From positions 116,721,547 to 116,785,546 of the forward strand of contig CM051455.1 in the NCBI GenBank assembly GCA_028274465.1: a stretch of DNA of 64,000 bases, written 5' to 3'. Origin of the DNA: Plantago ovata (Eukaryota > Streptophyta > Magnoliopsida > Lamiales > Plantaginaceae). Under the pieces are notes generated by a model. The model saw only the letters and a list, made by a program, of their open reading frames with translations, was not told where the DNA came from and ran no database searches. Made by a program: the position numbers and the translations under genes. This document shows positions 46,948 to 57,607 of this stretch, piece by piece; positions within the stretch are counted from its first letter, which is position 1; every line of letters starts with the position of its first letter.

Positions 46948-49711
46948 TAGGACCCAAACTTCACTCCACGAGTTGCCATACCCTCCTACTCTCCTTCCTA
47001 TGCCATCACAAGCGCTCACACGCATTCTGGCCAAGTTCAACGCTTGGTTCAGATCGGACCACTGCTGAACGATTTAACCAGTTTGACCCGTTGTGGGTTA
47101 TGTTGGTTGAGTTTTGCCCGTCGAAAAATAGTTCGCCTTAGTGCGTCGTAATAAAATCATTTCAGTTATCTGAATTAATACGAATTAAACAATTACAAAT
47201 TTCTTGCTTGTCCTGTTTACATTCTTCAGTGTTACAAGTACTTAAACAATTATCTGTAAACCTTGACATATATATCTTGGTAACCATAAGCCTGGTATAC
47301 ATGTGGGATTGTATACAGTAGGATAAGATTTACATGGTAGATGTGTGTAGAATTGGTCAACAACGATCATGTCTTTAGGATTGGGACATGAGGATCTAAA
47401 GTTGCTTTGTTAGGATTCTATACCTCGGTGATGGTATCACCTATTAGGGGTTGGCTAATCCAGGCTGACTGATCGAGAAATATCATATAGGAACAACTTC
47501 ATACGGTTTGGGGAATCATATGGGAATTGGACAAGACAAAAAACAAATAACTCACTACAATTGTCGTTAAATTTGGTTAACTGAGTTAGTTCAAGTCAGT
47601 ATCGTCACCGATGATCATGAAGTGACATATCGTAACTGGTTATCTCATGAATTAACTAATGCACATACTTACGGCAACCTTAAAGTCTACAGGGAGTGTT
47701 CATCAACTTGTGTCTCCAGTCCTGTTTTCTTAGCTTATCGAATTATGCGTAGACGGGAATGTTTGTGACCAACTGGATTCACTCACTCTGTAATTGGAGA
47801 ACATAAGATAGATTTCCTTGCTAAGCTGGTTCGTTATACGATTGTTAAGTCCTGAGCTCAAGTTTTCTTAACGGGAAGCTAGATTTCTCCGTTTGAATGC
47901 AGTTGTATTCTTGGATAAGAGGTAGACGAAACAAGGTTGACGGTCTTTACCTATATTCGATCTACGGGTTATCTATGGAGGATCTATAGTGGTTATACAA
48001 ATTTGGCCACGTCGCGGTAGTAATAGTTGTATCAATGGACCATAGGAATAGAATCAATCGTGTGAACTAGTACTATTCTCTCTATCGGGAGTTCAGACAT
48101 GCTTACATAGTGGAAATAATCATGTCTACTAATAGGATTGATCACAGTGCTCTAGGTCCTGAACGACTTGTGGTGGACTTAGTGGGTAGTCCTTTGAGAG
48201 TAGGTCCATCGTCCTGTTCTTGCGGCCTTATAGACTAATGCGAATAGCATAGACAACAACGACATATATGTGCTTAGCTTTATATGTGCGTACAAAGATG
48301 AACAAATAGTACTTGAACTATGATCAGTACACATAATGACAATTAGCTCATGATGCAATTGCTGGATACATCGGACATGTTTCTATGAGCCAATTGAAGT
48401 ACAAGGGCAAAAGTGTAATTGACCAAATTGTACTTAAGACACTTTGAACTATGTTTGATTAGTTCACATACTCATGTGGATATGTGTATGTAATTGTGGG
48501 AAGCGTTGGGATATTTTTCCGAGAACAATTAAAGTGCACGGATCAAATTGTAGGTTATCGGTAATTGTAATTTGGTAACTTGGGTGATCGTTATTTACTT
48601 GGAAATAATAATCATGAACTTAGATATGTTTCATATGAGTTATTAAGTTTTTTGGTTCACTCCGTGAATCAAAAAAGGGTTGCGTTGAAAATATATTAGG
48701 AAGTTCAGGGACCAGTTTGCAAATATGAAAAGGTTGTCATTGCAAATTATTTTATTGGATAATATTGTTGGTATATTATTTGGAACAACTTTTGTAAAGG
48801 TACCTTGGTAAAATAGTGAATGGTTTATTTTATAAATCAATGTACTTTTTTTACGCATCTTCACATAATTGTTTCGGGGTTGTTTTGCAGTTTTCACTTT
48901 TGGGTGATTCATACTGCACAAAAAATGTTATAATTATAAGAGAAATTTACAGAGTACTACCCTACTAGACACCCCATTCTCAAAATTTTACCATTAGATC
49001 ATCAATTACATTCTAGTACCTAAAAATGGATTTTTGGGTTGAGTTTGCTGTAATTACACAATTGCCCTCGCGTCTAAAGCCTTGATCCAAACACGGCCTT
49101 AGTAAATAAAAAGTAGGTTTGACCTCTATTTTACCTTGTTTGATTTATTAAAGAGTCTCTTTATTAAATCGTGTTTGTACTTGCACTAGCCGTCCGCCAT
49201 AGCCGAAGCTTGGAGCTTCGTCGGAGCTCGGCTCCGTTTGTCCTCCGTTCATCGAACCGAAATCATCAATCATCTCATTTGTTTCTTGATTCGTTGAATC
49301 TTTGTCAAGCCGCCATTAAAGGCGACCATGAAGCTTCACAAGCTTCGACCTCGAATACGAATAGGAGACGAAGCCATGATCACCGGAATCATTTTGGAAA
49401 CGTCGAAGGAGACCCGACCTGGACAAATCGATTTGATCGATCGGATTAAAAAATAAATAAATTGGGGTTTGATTCTTGATGCTTTTTTGATACGATATGT
49501 TGATGATTCATATGGATGGATGGTGTTTAATGAGTTGATTGAGTGTTTGGAACTTTGATTAGATCATTCGAAGTCAAATTGGATTCAGATCCACCATTGT
49601 TGGACTGTTTTTCAAGCTTCTAGGATTTGCAGGGACTTGATTGCAAATTTACAGGAAGATCAGGGACCCTATTGCAATTTGGTTCCCTATTGTAGTTTTG
49701 GGGCTGGTAGA
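46948..49711. other. Non-coding DNA between solo LTR B and the CACTA element
   Basis: No gene is supported. The text from about 47.2 to 48.5 kb has the look of old LTR or leader DNA, like the solo LTRs in style but not alignable by eye. The frame 49171-49449 is open but has no family resemblance. Confidence 0.45.
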
Positions 49712-50140
49712 CACTACAAGGAGGACCGGATTTAGCGACGGAACAATCCGTCGCTAAAGAAACCCGATTGGTCGCTAATATTCGCTAGCGACCGATCGGT
49801 GTTTTTGGCGACGGATAAATTCGTCGTCGCTAAACCATTGGTCGCTAGCGAATTAGCGACCGATGACTTTTCCATCGCGAATTTGCGACGAAAAAGTCAT
49901 CGGTCGCTAATTCGCTAGCGACCAATGGTACGGAAAATGAGGTTGACTTTTAGCAACCGATGAATTATCCGTCGCAAAAGTCACCGGACTTTTAGCGACG
50001 GATGAGCATCATCGGTTGCTAAATATTAGCAACGGATGACACTTATCCGTCGCTAAAAGTCACCGGACTTTTAGCGACGGATAAGCTTATCTGTCGCTGA
50101 ATATAGCGACGGATAAGCCGATCGGTTGCTAAGTTTTTTT
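49712..50140. repeat. Subterminal repeat array of the CACTA element
   Basis: Many direct and inverted copies of (T)TTAGCGACGGAT, GCGACCGAT(C/G) and TTCGCTAGCGA, several forming local palindromes. Such arrays are the binding sites of the TnpA-type protein in En/Spm elements. Confidence 0.88.
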
Positions 50141-50389
50141 TTTTTTTAATTTTTTAGATATATTAATGAGACCCTAAATCAAATGCAACCTGTTTAATTA
50201 AGCAACATGTTACAGATATTCTATAGACCAAATAAACCAAAAATAATCCAAAAAATCATAATAAATGTACCAAAACCCTCCATACATATAATAATAATCA
50301 TACGTACACAATACTAATCAAAAATAATATCATAGTGTACACAGTATTCATGTAGAAAATAGTAAATAAAGTCGAAAAGGATAGGGGTA

Positions 50390-51117
50390 TCATGGAAAGG
50401 GAGGTGGATCTATCCCCAGCTTCGCATACATCTCAGCAAACATAGTACCATATTGTGCCTTCTGCGCAGCCTGCTCCGCAGCTAGCCTCTTCACCTCCTC
50501 ATCCCTCTCCTGCAACTGAAGTAAGAGGGCCTGCTCTCGAGCGGAAGCTGCTGCTGAAGATGATGAAGATGTACTGGCACGGGAACGACGAGTCAGCCTC
50601 GAGTCCAATTCAGGGACGGCTGCTGCACTCCCCAGTCCCAAGCGACGGCCCTTCTCGTCTGGAGGATTCACCTCGAGGAAAATGTCATTCATTTCCTCAA
50701 CAGTGAGATCCTGATCACGAGTCCTGTCCTCGTAGGCCGTCTGAAATTATAAATCAAGAGTATAAGGTGTTAGTTATGTTGTTAATTAATTAGTTATGAA
50801 ATCATCAGTATTTAATAAACACATGTATTCTTGAACTTACCGCAATTGCTGTGGCCTCGTCACACAACCACTGTCCGTTCTTGGCCTTCTGAGATCTCGA
50901 GAACAAGGTGAATAGGAGACTCTGGTTATCCTTCAACTGAATGACACATGCATGAAAGCATCATATACTTAGTTTGAAAGTTCGAAATGCAAGTAAATAA
51001 TAACTATAATAATGATGAATTCACAAAGTTAATACATTTACCTTCTGCCTCACATGTGCGGTAGCGATTGACTCAGAGCCAAAACGGTGTGTCACCAGGG
51101 TACGTGTCCCATCATTC
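50390..51117 (-). pseudogene. CACTA transposase fragment (Ptta/En/Spm plant family), three exons
   Basis: Exons at 51042-51117 (cut by the N gap), 50841-50936 and 50390-50740, with GT-AG introns between. The peptide reads GTRTLVTHRFGSES, then LLFTLFSRSQKAKNGQWLCD, then VEEMNDIFLEVNPPDEKGRRLGLGS. A Ser/Ala-rich stretch, a coiled coil (EQALLLQLQERDEEVKRLAA) and the C-terminus IDPPPFP follow. The IFLEV...KGR..GLGS segment is typical of the plant Ptta/En/Spm transposase family. No stop or frameshift is seen in what remains. Confidence 0.78.
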
Positions 51118-51217
51118 NNNNNNNNNNNNNNNNNNNNNNNNNNNNNNNNNNNNNNNNNNNNNNNNNNNNNNNNNNNNNNNNNNNNNNNNNNNNNNNNNNN
51201 NNNNNNNNNNNNNNNNN
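51118..51217. other. Assembly gap (100 N)
   Basis: Exactly 100 N, the usual placeholder for a gap of unknown size. The left side is a CACTA exon, the right side is copia 3' DNA on the opposite strand. Distance and order across it are not reliable. Confidence 1.
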
Positions 51218-51500
51218 ATGTAAACTTCTGAAAGATAACTATCAGCAATGAAACTTTTTGACTGTTATTGGTTTTTGATTATGCAATTTACTTATGCTTA
51301 ATGTTTATTTATTCAAGTATGCTTGCATTAATCAACTGATTTATTCAACATCAGAAACCTCTAAAAGGGTAACAATTAATTTAGCAATGGATTGCTAACA
51401 TCAAATAGGGGGAAATTTGTTAGGAAACTTGTAATTTTGATGAGCAATTAACCATGCTAAATTAAGGAAAGTCCAGTAACTAGTACTCTTAAGGTCCATA
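51218..51500 (+). mobile_element. Fragment of a second Sirevirus-like copia: 3' leader, polypurine tract, LTR start
   Basis: It matches the reverse complement of about 17.38-17.65 kb. A polypurine tract AAATAGGGGGAAATT is followed at 51418 by the LTR start TGTTAGGAAACTTG. The LTR is lost after about 83 bp, at CTTAAGGTCCATAG. Confidence 0.88.
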
Positions 51501-52880
51501 GCAATTAACCATGCAATTACCTTCTTTTGCTATCTTCTAGCCTTGTTTTTTGGTTAGTTTTGTAGAATAGTGTCACGTTTTGTGTTTTCTGCATTTTCAG
51601 GCACTTAGGTACGAAACGGCATTTTTGGAGCTAAAAACGAGCCTTTTTGATGGAAAAGATGGCCCCGTTGAAGTTCCCCAATCTCCGTGGCTTGTTCGTG
51701 AGTGTTTGAGCATCAATAAGCATTGAGAAGGATGAGTCCAAGGCACCCGAAGGCCGTACGAGGGCAAAAAGATTGAGTTTGAAGACAAAAATCTGCCCAG
51801 GAGCCAAGCTAAGCGCCTGGAATAGTGAAGCGCTCCGCTTCATTTTCCAGGAGCTTTGGCACAGCAGCCAAGCGAAGCGCTTGGAGGGCCAAAGCGCTTC
51901 GCTTGCCAAGCGCTCCGCTTGGACTCTCCAAGCGATCCGCTTGGCAGCGGTTACGTTTTCGGATTTTCCTTCTTAGATCTGATCTTCTGTAACTTTTTGG
52001 ATACTTTTTTGAACTGAGCTTCGTTTTGGAGAGCTCCTAAGCCCCAAAACTCAGAGAAAACTCATATACATTGTATTTTTAGATTGGATTAAAGGTTTTG
52101 GCATAGGATTGCATCCGTTGTTTCATCTACGGAGAGGTTTTCATCAATACCCACCGATTAGTGACAACTTGGTGGTAACATTGTATCATTATCTCTTGTA
52201 TAGTAGTTTGATTTGATGTATTCTATTTACAATTCATATGATTTGATGTATATGTTGATGAATATGAGTAGCTAAATCCTTTGTGTTGGTGGTAGAATGT
52301 AGAATATGCATGTTATGGGTTATGTTTATGCTTACATGAGATTATGAGTCAATCTTGCTGCAAATTCCTTCATATGATTCTTAGTTGCCTATAAAATATA
52401 TTCGAATTGAGTATAGTGACAAACTCTTGGTCAATGAAAGCTATAGGATTGTATGTTAGAGATTTGCAGCATGCTAGATAAATGGTGTTAGTGACAAGCA
52501 CCTCTAAAGTATTGATAGTGATCTTTTATGATGTGTGTCTTGAAAGTTACCTAGACGAGTTGCTTAGCAGACTTGATCGAAGGTTTTACGCAATGAACTT
52601 GTGAGCATATTCGTAACCCATGCATGTGTATTTGATTTCTACCACCAACCGTTTTCCAAACTTGATTACAACAATCTGATTTGTCGCTGCTTTGTTCTAA
52701 GAGAACACTTCTATAAACATTTGAACTCGTTGTCTGAAATAACTAGCAAAAACCACAATCAAAGCCACGTTAGGTCCCGAGAGAACGACACTCGGGGAAA
52801 ACTTGCCATTGCACTCTAGTTTGTGTAGTGATAAGTGTTCTTTGGCTTTTAAACAAATTTAATTGGTGAAAAACAACATC
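51501..52880. other. LTR/leader-like DNA of an unidentified gypsy-type element
   Basis: There is no coding region. The stretch holds an AAGCG palindrome cluster (listed separately), a TTTTTGGATACTTTTTTGAACTG segment and a GGTCCCGAGAGAACGACACTCGGG segment near 52772, of a kind common around the LTR ends of Tat/Athila-type elements. Ends and primer sites are not found. Confidence 0.35.
51803..51944. repeat. Cluster of CCAAGCG(N)CGCTTGG palindromes
   Basis: At least four near-palindromes: CCAAGCGAAGCGCTTGG, CCAAAGCGCTTCGCTTG, CCAAGCGCTCCGCTTGG and CCAAGCGATCCGCTTGG, with further half copies at 51803-51850. Confidence 0.8.
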
Positions 52881-52886
52881 ATCAGT

Positions 52887-53395
52887 AATCACGATTGTTG
52901 TCAATAAAATTTTGACTATCCACGTGCCTTCCATGTAAAAGATCATCTAGCAGTCTAGGAGGAGGTCGTACGCGAAGCAGCTGAACTTTACCACGGTTGC
53001 AACACAGACTGAATTCAGGATTTCCATTAGATGAATTTTTCACCTTTTCAGCAAACTACATTAGAGCACCACAAAATGGACACTTATATGTTGGATCACC
53101 CAAATCCTCATACGCTAAATGCATGATAAGAACAATTTATAAATATACTAAAACGTGAATAAGCATTATGAAAATGAAACATATTAGAGTTCATATCTTT
53201 ACCAACAACATCAACACCAACAGTCCGTCTAGCTATCAACTCATTCTTCTTTTTATTGCGAACCATTGCTACTTTCCGTTTTTTCCTTGCAACAGCAGCA
53301 GAAGAAGACTCTGGAATGTCTAGCGATACAACTCTAATCAACTTAATTGCATATTTATCAAGAAGCATATCTATACGTAAATTATATATCTCCAA
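52887..53395 (-). pseudogene. Helitron Rep/helicase N-terminus, truncated
   Basis: Two exons: about 53203-53395 (basic RKKRKVAMVRNKKKNELIARR) and 52887-53114, joined by a GT-AG intron at 53115-53202. Exon 2 reads LGDPTYKCPFCGAL, an in-frame TAG where the family has Trp, then PEFSLCCNRGKVQL and PPPRLLDDLLHG. These are the zinc-finger-like N-terminal motifs of plant Helitron Rep/helicase proteins, which start rolling-circle transposition. The rest of Rep and the whole helicase are missing after 52887, so this is a dead fragment. Confidence 0.8.
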
Positions 53396-53719
53396 ACAAT
53401 ATTTTATCTCAACCGGTGCAGTAATACCTACAATATAAAAATGAGTTCGTCTCCGGTGAGACCACTAGTTTCGTGAGACCAAAAATGAGACTCAAAGGAA
53501 TTACAAACTAGATAAAAAAACTCGCTGGTCCAACCAATAACTCGCTGGTCCAACCAAATAAGTCGCGGGTCATGTTATAACCCGAAACAAAACCGGATCT
53601 CTTCACTCTCTCCGTCTCTGCAACAAAAACAGAGAATATCGATTGTCTCTCTGCAACAAAAATATCGATTGTCTCTCTATCTCTCTACGAATCTTCAATT
53701 GCTTCAACGAAAAATAAAT

Positions 53720-56700
53720 ATGGGGATGAACGATTACTCTCCTAGATCGTTGAATGAATTGAACAGTTTGAGGATTAGATTGATGCAATTGACAAATTCA
53801 AAAAGGGCAAAACGTTCAAGGAAAATTAAGGAATCTCCAGCGGTTAAAGTCGATCATATAGAAGAAGACTTCATTGAAATAGCTGAAGGATTTTCTATGA
53901 GACAATCGGAATTTGATATGGAAGAAGATTTCAGTGAATTTGTTGAAGATCCAGAAATTACAGAAGGGTTTGCTATGAGACAATCGGAATTTGATATTGA
54001 AGAAAATTGCAATGAATTTGCTGAAGGATTTGTTGAAAATATTGATGAAATACCTGGAGATCCAGAATTTACAAAAGGATTTGCTGGTGAACATGAAGCT
54101 GATAAAGGACCTGCTGAACAATCAGGTATGTTACAATTTCGTTTGAGTTTTATGCATTATTGATTTGAGTGGTATGATAAAAGTTTCTGAGTTTTACTCT
54201 GTAAAGTTCTGTATGTTGCAAATTCGTTTGAGTTTTATGCATTACTGATTTGAGTTTTACTCTTTTGATAGTTGAGTTTCATTCATATACTGATTGAGTT
54301 TTATAATATATTATTGTAGAGCATATACCACTCTCTTTTATTGGTTTAAAGAAGGAAAAATGGGAACATTTTGAGGAACTTTACAAACGGTATGCATCAA
54401 TGGTTGGATTTTCTGTTAGAATCTCAACAACAAGAACATCCAAAGATAAATCTGTCAAGGAAAAGTACTTCGTCTGTTCTCGTGCAGGGAAAGCACCTAT
54501 TAAGCAAACTCAACCAGTGGCAATTTCTCCTATGCTTTTGGTTGATAGTGATGAAGGAAATGAAGAAGATAAAGAACAAAACGCAAAGAAGCCAAGAAAA
54601 AGTAGAGTCAGAAGGACTGATTGCAAGGCTAGTTTGAGAATTGCATTCAACAAGGAAGAAAATTGCTTTGAAGTTAAGCATCATATTACAGAACACAACC
54701 ATGAGTTGGCTAGGCCAGAATGGAGTCACTTGCAGCGTTCTCAAAGGAAGATTACACCACAGAAAGGCAAAGTAATCGAGTGTATGGAAGGGGCTAGATT
54801 AAAGCCAAGCCAGAGTTACAGAGTTCTTATGCACAATGCTGGAGGCAGAGAGAACGTTGGGCACACTGTTCGGGATAATATCAACTATGTAAACCGGTTA
54901 GTTTTCTATGAGTTTTATATGTTGTTTGTTTGAGATTTTATGTGATTCTTTGAGTTTAATATGATGTTTGTTTGAATTTCTTAGAAGATGTATATGTTTG
55001 AGTTTTATATGGTGTTTGTTTGAGATTTATATAGCTATTGTTTGAGGTTTACAACTGTATTCAAGAAGGTGTTTGTTATGTGTTCTTCTGCTTCTCAATT
55101 ATATTATGTTTGTTGCTTATTACTGTGTTAAGTTTATTTTCAACTCTGTAAACAGGCTAAGGGCCCATAAAACTGGAGGACAAGATTCACAATGTATGAT
55201 AAATTCATTGTTAAAAAGGCAAAGACAGGATCCTGAGTTCTTTTACAGAGTAATGCTTGATGACCAAACAAGACTATGTGGAGTGTTTTGGTGCGACTGG
55301 GTTATGAGGGAGGATTACAAACTTTTTGGAGACGTGCTGATTTTCGATACAACATACCGTACTAACCGGTATGATATGATTTGTGCACCTTTGGTAGGAG
55401 TCAATAGCCACTGGAATAATGTTATTTTCGGTTGTGCTTTTCTTGCTAATGAACAAGCGGAGACATTTGTTTGGTTGTTGGAGACATTCTTGGAAGCAAT
55501 GGATCAGAAAAAACCAATTACAGTATTTACAGACCAGGATAGTGCTATGAGCAAAGCAATTGCAGAGGTATAAAAAATGTTTTATATGTTTGAGTTTTAT
55601 ATGTTGTTTCTTTAAGTTTTATGTGCTTCTTGTTTGAGTTTTACATCTGAATTAAAGAAAATGTTTGAGTTTTGTTGAATATGATTGTTCAGGTGTTTGG
55701 GGAATCAACAAAGCATAGACTTTGTGTGTGGCATATTGAACAAAACTTTTATAAGAATGCTGGTGCTTTGAAAAACAATAAGGAATTTAAGAAAACATTC
55801 CTATTCTGCCTGAAAATATGTAGAGACAAGGATGTGTTTGAGGAAACATGGAAGACAATGATTGAAACTTACAACCTGTACACCGAACATGATGACCCTA
55901 ATAAAAAGTGGTTTAAAAAGTGTTATGGGTTACGTGACAAGTGGTGTAGAGCTTTGAATAAAGATATCTTCTCTGCTGGGATATTGTCATCACAAAGGAG
56001 TGAGAGTACAAACAACGATGTATCGTTTAACTCGAACAAGCATACATCTCTGACACAATTTTTTGATTTATTTGATGAAATGGTTGAGAGGTGGAGATCA
56101 ACAGAGGTTCAAAATGAGTTTTTATGCAGTACAACACATCCAATGCTATACTCTCAGCATAAGATTCTACAGCATGCTGCAAAGGTAAAAAAATACTAAA
56201 AAAAACTTTATACAGAATTGCGTGAGTTTTCTATGATGATTGTTTGAATTTAATGCATGTGAATTTGTCAATGATATGCAGATCTACACTGTCAAAATTT
56301 ATGGGGAGTTTGAAAAACAGTTCATTTACTCTATTACCAATGGAGTTGACCTGAAATCTTCTGATCAACATACTTTCATATATGATGTCATTCCAAATGA
56401 AGAAAAGTATGGGATTTCAACAGTTACATATTCTCAAATTGATGGAGTGATAAAGGTTAAATGCAGCTGTATGTTGTTTGAAGAAAGAGGATGGCTCTGC
56501 CAACATTGCATTCGTGTTTTCCATCAACACAATGTTGTTTCAATTCCTGATGACTATATTCTTCGACGTTGGACTAAAGATATAAAGCGTCACGTGTTTG
56601 ACATGCAAAGAGATAAGATTAGTACTGTGAAAAATGCACCAGATTCAATTGCTTGAAGGCATCAAATGTCCAGAAGCTGGTTCAACTTGGTTATAAAAGT

Positions 56701-56989
56701 TGAGGGAAATGATAGGGCAAAAATGATTATAGAAGAAGCATACCAAAAAGCTTTGGATGAAACTAATCTTATAATGAAGGGGAAGGAACAAACCATTTCT
56801 GAAACACCTAATGAGGAGGAAGCAGGGGATGGCACAGAAAATATGCTTGTAGTGCGTAATCCTGAAAAAGCAAAAACAAAAGGAAGAAAGCCTAAAAGGA
56901 TAAAGGGTGCTATTGAGAAGAATCCAAGAAAGAAAAAAGGTTCAGCCACAGAGGCAGCAAGTTTCCCCAGGAAGGAACAAGTTATTTGA
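53720..56989 (+). CDS. FAR1-related / Mutator-like transposase gene, five exons, break near the C-terminus
   Basis: Exons: 53720-54125, 54320-54896, 55156-55567, 55693-56184 and 56282-56656, with clean GT-AG introns. Exon 1 is acidic with an internal duplication (EGFSMRQSEFDMEEDFSEF and EGFAMRQSEFDIEENCNEF). Exon 2 carries the FAR1 DNA-binding zinc domain (YFVCSRAGKAP, RTDCKASLRI, ITEHNHELA). Exons 3-4 hold the MULE transposase core with Asp in VLIFDTTYRTN, Asp in TVFTDQDSAM and Glu in SSQRSESTN. Exon 5 has the SWIM zinc finger (VKCSCMLFEERGWLCQHC). A stop at 56654-56656 comes before a further frame (56666-56989) that reads as a FAR1-like basic C-terminus (KGRKPKRIKGAIEKNPRKKK), so a small shift or an unrecognised intron lies there. 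It could be a mobile MULE or a domesticated FRS gene. No terminal inverted repeats were found. Confidence 0.85.
54126..56281 (+). repeat. Repeated TGTTTGAGTTTTATATG-type motif in the introns of the FAR1-like gene
   Basis: Intron 1 (54126-54319), intron 2 (54897-55155), intron 3 (55568-55692) and intron 4 (56185-56281) are each largely built from TTTGAGTTTTAT(A/G)TG and GTTGTTTGTTTGAG words in the sense direction. The exons do not carry it. Confidence 0.75.
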
Positions 56990-57179
56990 TGAAACAAGGA
57001 ATACATAAAAAATTCAGTACTCTAGTCTTTTGTGGACTATGTTCCTTGATTTCAATACTATATTTCTTTGTTTAAGAATTAGAATTTTGTAGACTCTAAC
57101 CCATTAATATTGATACTCTGTTTTTCTTGATTTTCCTCATGTTTATGTTCACAGTTGTTCAAAAATTTAAAAAATTTCT

Positions 57180-57520
57180 ATGAAGGTTAAACTCAAACTG
57201 TCATGCATATGAAACTCATGCTCAGCGGTAAACCTCAAACAAACCACAACATAAAACTCAAACACACAGCGTATAAAACTCAAACATACACTCAAGCCTA
57301 GATGGATTGGTCAACCCCAAACACCCTGAAATATGAATTGAATTACTTCCGGATTCCACGAATTTTCAACCCCAAACACCCTGTAAAGGGATCATGTAAT
57401 ATATTTCCATGAATTTTCAATGTTAACTCATGGACAGTGGTAAACCTTAAACAAGCACCATAAAAAACTCAAACACACAGCATATAAAACTCAAAAAACA
57501 TATAAAACAGAATTAAAAAA
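57180..57520 (-). repeat. Same TTTGAGTTTTAT motif, sense to the RPA1-like gene, in its 3' flank
   Basis: On the plus strand the words are CATAAAACTCAAACACACAG and GTATAAAACTCAAACATAC, plus AAACCTCAAACAAACCACAA. Read on the minus strand they match the intron motif of the FAR1-like gene. They lie just past the stop of the minus-strand RPA1-like gene. Two CAACCCCAAACACCCTG repeats at about 57313 and 57370 are also present. The stretch 57000-57180 holds nothing I recognise. Confidence 0.7.
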
Positions 57521-57607
57521 GAGTTTTCAAAAATATGACTAAAAGTAGTACTAATCTGAGTTATTACAGATAAATTTCAAATTAAAAATAAAACATGTTC
57601 AACAATG

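Larger units (their letters stand above)
49712..51117 (-). mobile_element. CACTA (En/Spm) DNA transposon, one end plus transposase exons, cut by the assembly gap
   Basis: The terminus CACTACAAGGAGGACC starts at 49712. It is followed by a ~420-bp subterminal array of TTTAGCGACGGAT and TCGGTCGCTAA words in both orientations. The coding exons at 50390-51117 read toward this end. The other end lies beyond the N gap or is missing. Confidence 0.85.

Noticed and set aside
49171-49449. 92-codon plus-strand frame
   Set aside because: No recognisable domain, no splice or promoter context, and the surrounding DNA is non-coding in style.
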